From Lycorma delicatula (taxonomy: Eukaryota; Arthropoda; Insecta; Hemiptera; Fulgoridae), in the NCBI RefSeq assembly GCF_047948215.1, contig NC_134457.1, forward strand, positions 90,544,898 through 90,608,897: 64,000 nt of DNA. Direction: 5' to 3'. The notes under the pieces were generated by a model. It searched no databases. It was not told the DNA's origin and saw nothing but the letters and a program-made list of their open reading frames with translations. The position numbers were made by a program, and so were the translations under genes. Of this stretch, positions 61,041 to 64,000 are shown piece after piece (positions within the stretch are counted from its first letter, which is position 1; each line of letters opens with the position of its first letter).

Positions 61041-62515
61041 AATGTCTATTCATTTTTTTATTTTTTAGCAAAGATTACACATTCATAAGTATAAATACAA
61101 TATTAATTTAATATTCTTAATTTTCTAAATATCTGTTTACATGATTCAAATGTGCTGAAAATTATTTTCAGTAGCTCCATTGATATATGTCATTCATTTT
61201 TTGTCGTAAGTTAGATATCTGTCAACCGATTTTTGAAACTAAGGGATCATTTTGTTAATAATAAAATATATAACATTTTGATCGCTAGATAATGAATTAA
61301 CATTACATTTTTCTTATATTGAAATTTACGGATGAAGACTCTGTTTAGTGGCTTTTATAAAATATACATTATTAAATATTACAAATAAAATTTTAAAAAT
61401 AAGTAGATTTTAGAAAAAAAACTGATCACTATAATCTTTATTAGTTTTAACTTCAGTTAAAATAAATCTTCTAAATGAAACCGTGAATGCACAGCCATGA
61501 TTTTTCTTAATTATTCACTCTTGTGCTTATCATACTAAGAAAAAACGAAGCAATGCTCATGAATCAATCGTCATGATTAATAATGAACAATTAAAATTTT
61601 AAATTGTTTAACAAAAGTTGTATACTTTCAGTGATATGTAATAAGAATTGTATTTAAATAAATTAATGAATCCAAAAATCGATAAGGTAGAATTATAAAA
61701 TCAAATAGTTTAATGCGGCTATCTAATCAGTAAAAATAAATTAAACTTTACTTAAAAAGGAGTTACCCATTTTTTTGAATTTTTACTAATTTTTTTATTT
61801 AATCTTGAAATTTATTTCCATAAGGGAAAAGTACAGAAATTTTATTCGACTGATAAAATTTCAGAAGTTTCATACCCAAAAAAAGATAAAATTATCTAAA
61901 CAGAGAAAGTTCATTAGCATTTTATAATGTAAATAAATAGGTATGAAAAAACTATTAGTAAACTACCGGTTAAAACCAATTTCTAAACTAACACTGTTCA
62001 CTCTTCATTCACTCACGTCTTATAATTAAATTTCCGTTACATTTTAAATTGCATTACACTTCAATTAAAAAAAGATAACTGAGGACAAACTTAACAAAAA
62101 AAAAAAAAATGTTTAGATTTAAATCGTTAATGTTGCTGGAGAATTTTTAGAAATAAAAAAAAATATAAATCGTTTTTTTATTTCACTCTTTAATTGTCAA
62201 ATGATTACTGCAAGAAAGTGATGATGTAAAAATACAATAAGTTGTCCATTTAAGACTACTGCCCACAGAATAATACAGTTATTTTGAAAAATTTATCTAG
62301 AATATTGAGAGATTTCATTAAAAACAGATATCAAAAGAAATATTCATATCGAACCAACGGTTTCTGAGTTTAAGCAAAAATAAAGTACCGAAGAAGAAAC
62401 ATACAAAAGGAGATCCTAATTTATATAATATTAAGATATAATTTAATACGGTTTTTATTCTTAATATGAAAAAACTAAGAAACAAAATCTATTCTTTATA
62501 TACAAATTTTATCAA
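61041..62515. other. AT-rich interval without recognised gene
   Basis: No coding or repeat signal was recognised. Confidence 0.5.
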
Positions 62516-62519
62516 ATAA

Positions 62520-62906
62520 AAGTTCGGAGTACCTGAGAAGAAAAGATTAGAAACTTTTAAAATGTGGTGCTATAGGAGAGTGTTAAAAATCAGATGGGTA
62601 GATAAAGTGACAAATGAGGTATTGCAGCAAATTGATGATGGAAGAAGCATTTGGAAAAATGTAGTTAAAAGAAGAGACAAACTAATAGGTCACACATTAA
62701 GGCATTCTGGATTAGTTGCTTTGATATTGGAGGTACAGGTAGATGGGAAAAATTTTGCAGGCAGGCAACGTTTGCAATATATTAAAACAAATTGTTAGGG
62801 ATGTAGGGTGTAAGGAATATACCGAAATGAAACGACTGGCACTACATAGGAAATCTTGGAGAGCTGCATCAAACCAGTGAAATGACTGAAGATAAAAAAA
62901 AAATCA
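62520..62906 (+). pseudogene. LINE ORF2 C-terminal fragment with 3' end
   Basis: The plus strand reads KLETFKMWCYRRVLKIRWVD, KVTNEVLQQIDDGRSIWKNV, VKRRDKLIGHTLRHSGL and VDGKNFAGRQRLQYIK (62547-62789). After a frameshift it continues YTEMKRLALHRKSWRAASNQ (62818-62877). This matches the region downstream of the RT in a widespread insect LINE group (MWC-RRML, LIGHTLRH, GRPRLQY, REAWRAASNQ). The stop is followed closely by GACTGAAGATAAAAAAAAAA, which ends in an A-rich tail at about 62906. It is therefore a strongly 5'-truncated insertion with an intact 3' end. Only one frameshift and few changes suggest moderate age. Confidence 0.87.
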
Positions 62907-64000
62907 AATAAAACACATAAATAATAAAATATGGAAATTCATGTAAAATATGTTTCATGACAGCTGTGTTTTATATAAACGTATTCTATTAACATTGGTG
63001 CGAAAATCTTAAAGCATGTTATATTTTTTTATGTAGATAAATAATTACATTACAATGAATAATTAACGAATAACAACTAACGAAAGTTTTAAGCCTATAA
63101 CTGAATCATACGAATGTCTGTAGGAATGTTCGTTCGTATGTTGCATGCGCTAGCGGACATACAATGAAGAGTATAATTTGGATGACAAACTGTATTGTCT
63201 TAAGTTTAATTACTGAGAATTACTTTGAGTAGAATTACGATAATATCTCTGTAATTAAGTGATTCTGGATAAATTCACTTTAGTTCAACTGAAAGTTATT
63301 CAATTCAGGCAAAACGTAATTATTAATAATTAGTTTTAATTGTATGAAAGATTATTATAATTAATTATACACTGAATACAGATCAAAATTAGCATAAATT
63401 ATATACTTACTACAGTACTGTATTTTCATTTTTATTTCTTAAAATAAAACAAAAGTATCTGTTATATGTTGAAACTGATAAATACAGGTGTATGCATAAT
63501 CATCACTTTTATACGAAAGACCGCAAATAATTTATTAAATTATTACTATTTTTTTATATGTGATTACATTCTTTTAGCAAAACGGAATAAAATAACCATT
63601 AGTGGTCTGACCCATCAATGGAGTCAACTAAGTGGTAAATTTAAATAAAAGAAAATACAGAATTTCAGGAAGTTCCTGTTAAACTCTACAGGTAAAATGT
63701 CTCAGATTGAAATAATGAAAAAAAAAATTATATATTTGTTAATATTATTTAATTTATATTAATATTTCATAAAAGTACCAAAAAAAACCTTGTATCTAAT
63801 GCTAAGATTAATATAACAAAAATTAATACTACAAAAGTGGGGCTTTTATATTTATCAGTTACTTGCTTACTTAAATGTAGTTAAAAGACATTAAAAAACC
63901 ATTAATATTATAAACATCTACTGGAACTGCCAGCAGGATTAAAATAAACTTGTTCGTTGATGGCAGTTATAATTTATAATGATTGTCCACATCAAAATAA
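62907..64000. other. AT-rich interval without recognised gene
   Basis: No gene was recognised. The 60-codon frame at 63466-63648 looks like chance. Confidence 0.5.

Overview
The window looks like non-coding, repeat-filled DNA from an insect nuclear genome, most plausibly a hemipteran. The organism call is an inference. It rests on strong AT bias, long A/T runs and (AT)n tracts, no dense open reading frames, and the mix of degenerate R1-clade LINEs, mariner and hAT DNA transposons and tRNA-derived SINEs. I could not recognise any host protein-coding gene, rRNA or functional tRNA gene. Almost every open frame over 60 codons is either chance or a shadow of a broken transposon gene.

Layout. 0-8 kb: two weak tRNA-like SINE scraps near 0.85-1.0 kb; a minus-strand LINE reverse-transcriptase pseudogene (2.6-3.8 kb); a minus-strand mariner transposase pseudogene (5.16 to about 7.26 kb) split by an 0.89-kb hAT-like element with its own target duplication; then a repeat with a tRNA-like box (7.44-8.16 kb). 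8-17 kb: AT-rich DNA with a truncated SINE (11.8 kb), a complete SINE with a 13-bp target duplication (12.17-12.48 kb) sitting in an older repeat, and a tandem dimer repeat at 16.1-16.8 kb. 17.9-22.1 kb: a GC-richer block that is a scrambled R1-clade retrotransposon. Gag N-terminal sequence runs into ORF2 reverse transcriptase and its CCHC tail, followed by the gag C-terminus with zinc knuckles, then short GC-rich repeats and a 101-bp tandem duplication.

22-42 kb: AT-rich DNA with a second mariner pseudogene (25.4-26.1 kb, minus), two copies of a roughly 0.7-kb interspersed repeat (27.7 and 35.7 kb), remnants of one or two LINEs on the minus strand (29.4-31.5 kb), another copy of the complete SINE family (33.3 kb, minus), and a simple degenerate tandem repeat (39.6-40.2 kb) followed by an unclassified repeat (40.2-41.1 kb). 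42.4-43.8 kb: three elements abut, namely the 5' part of a Tc1/mariner-superfamily transposase gene, a 5'-truncated R1-clade ORF2 tail and a SINE. 44-64 kb: SINE pieces (46.2 and 47.1 kb), a third 0.7-kb repeat (48.4-49.0 kb), a textbook 436-bp hAT MITE with perfect TIRs and 8-bp TSD (51.06-51.49 kb), a degenerate repeat domain (53.8-59.8 kb) containing a second hAT MITE (58.1-58.7 kb), and a LINE ORF2 tail (62.5-62.9 kb).

Nothing here works together as a pathway. The interest lies in the nesting order and in the autonomous or non-autonomous status of the elements. All protein identities come from reading translations against remembered family motifs; no search was run.
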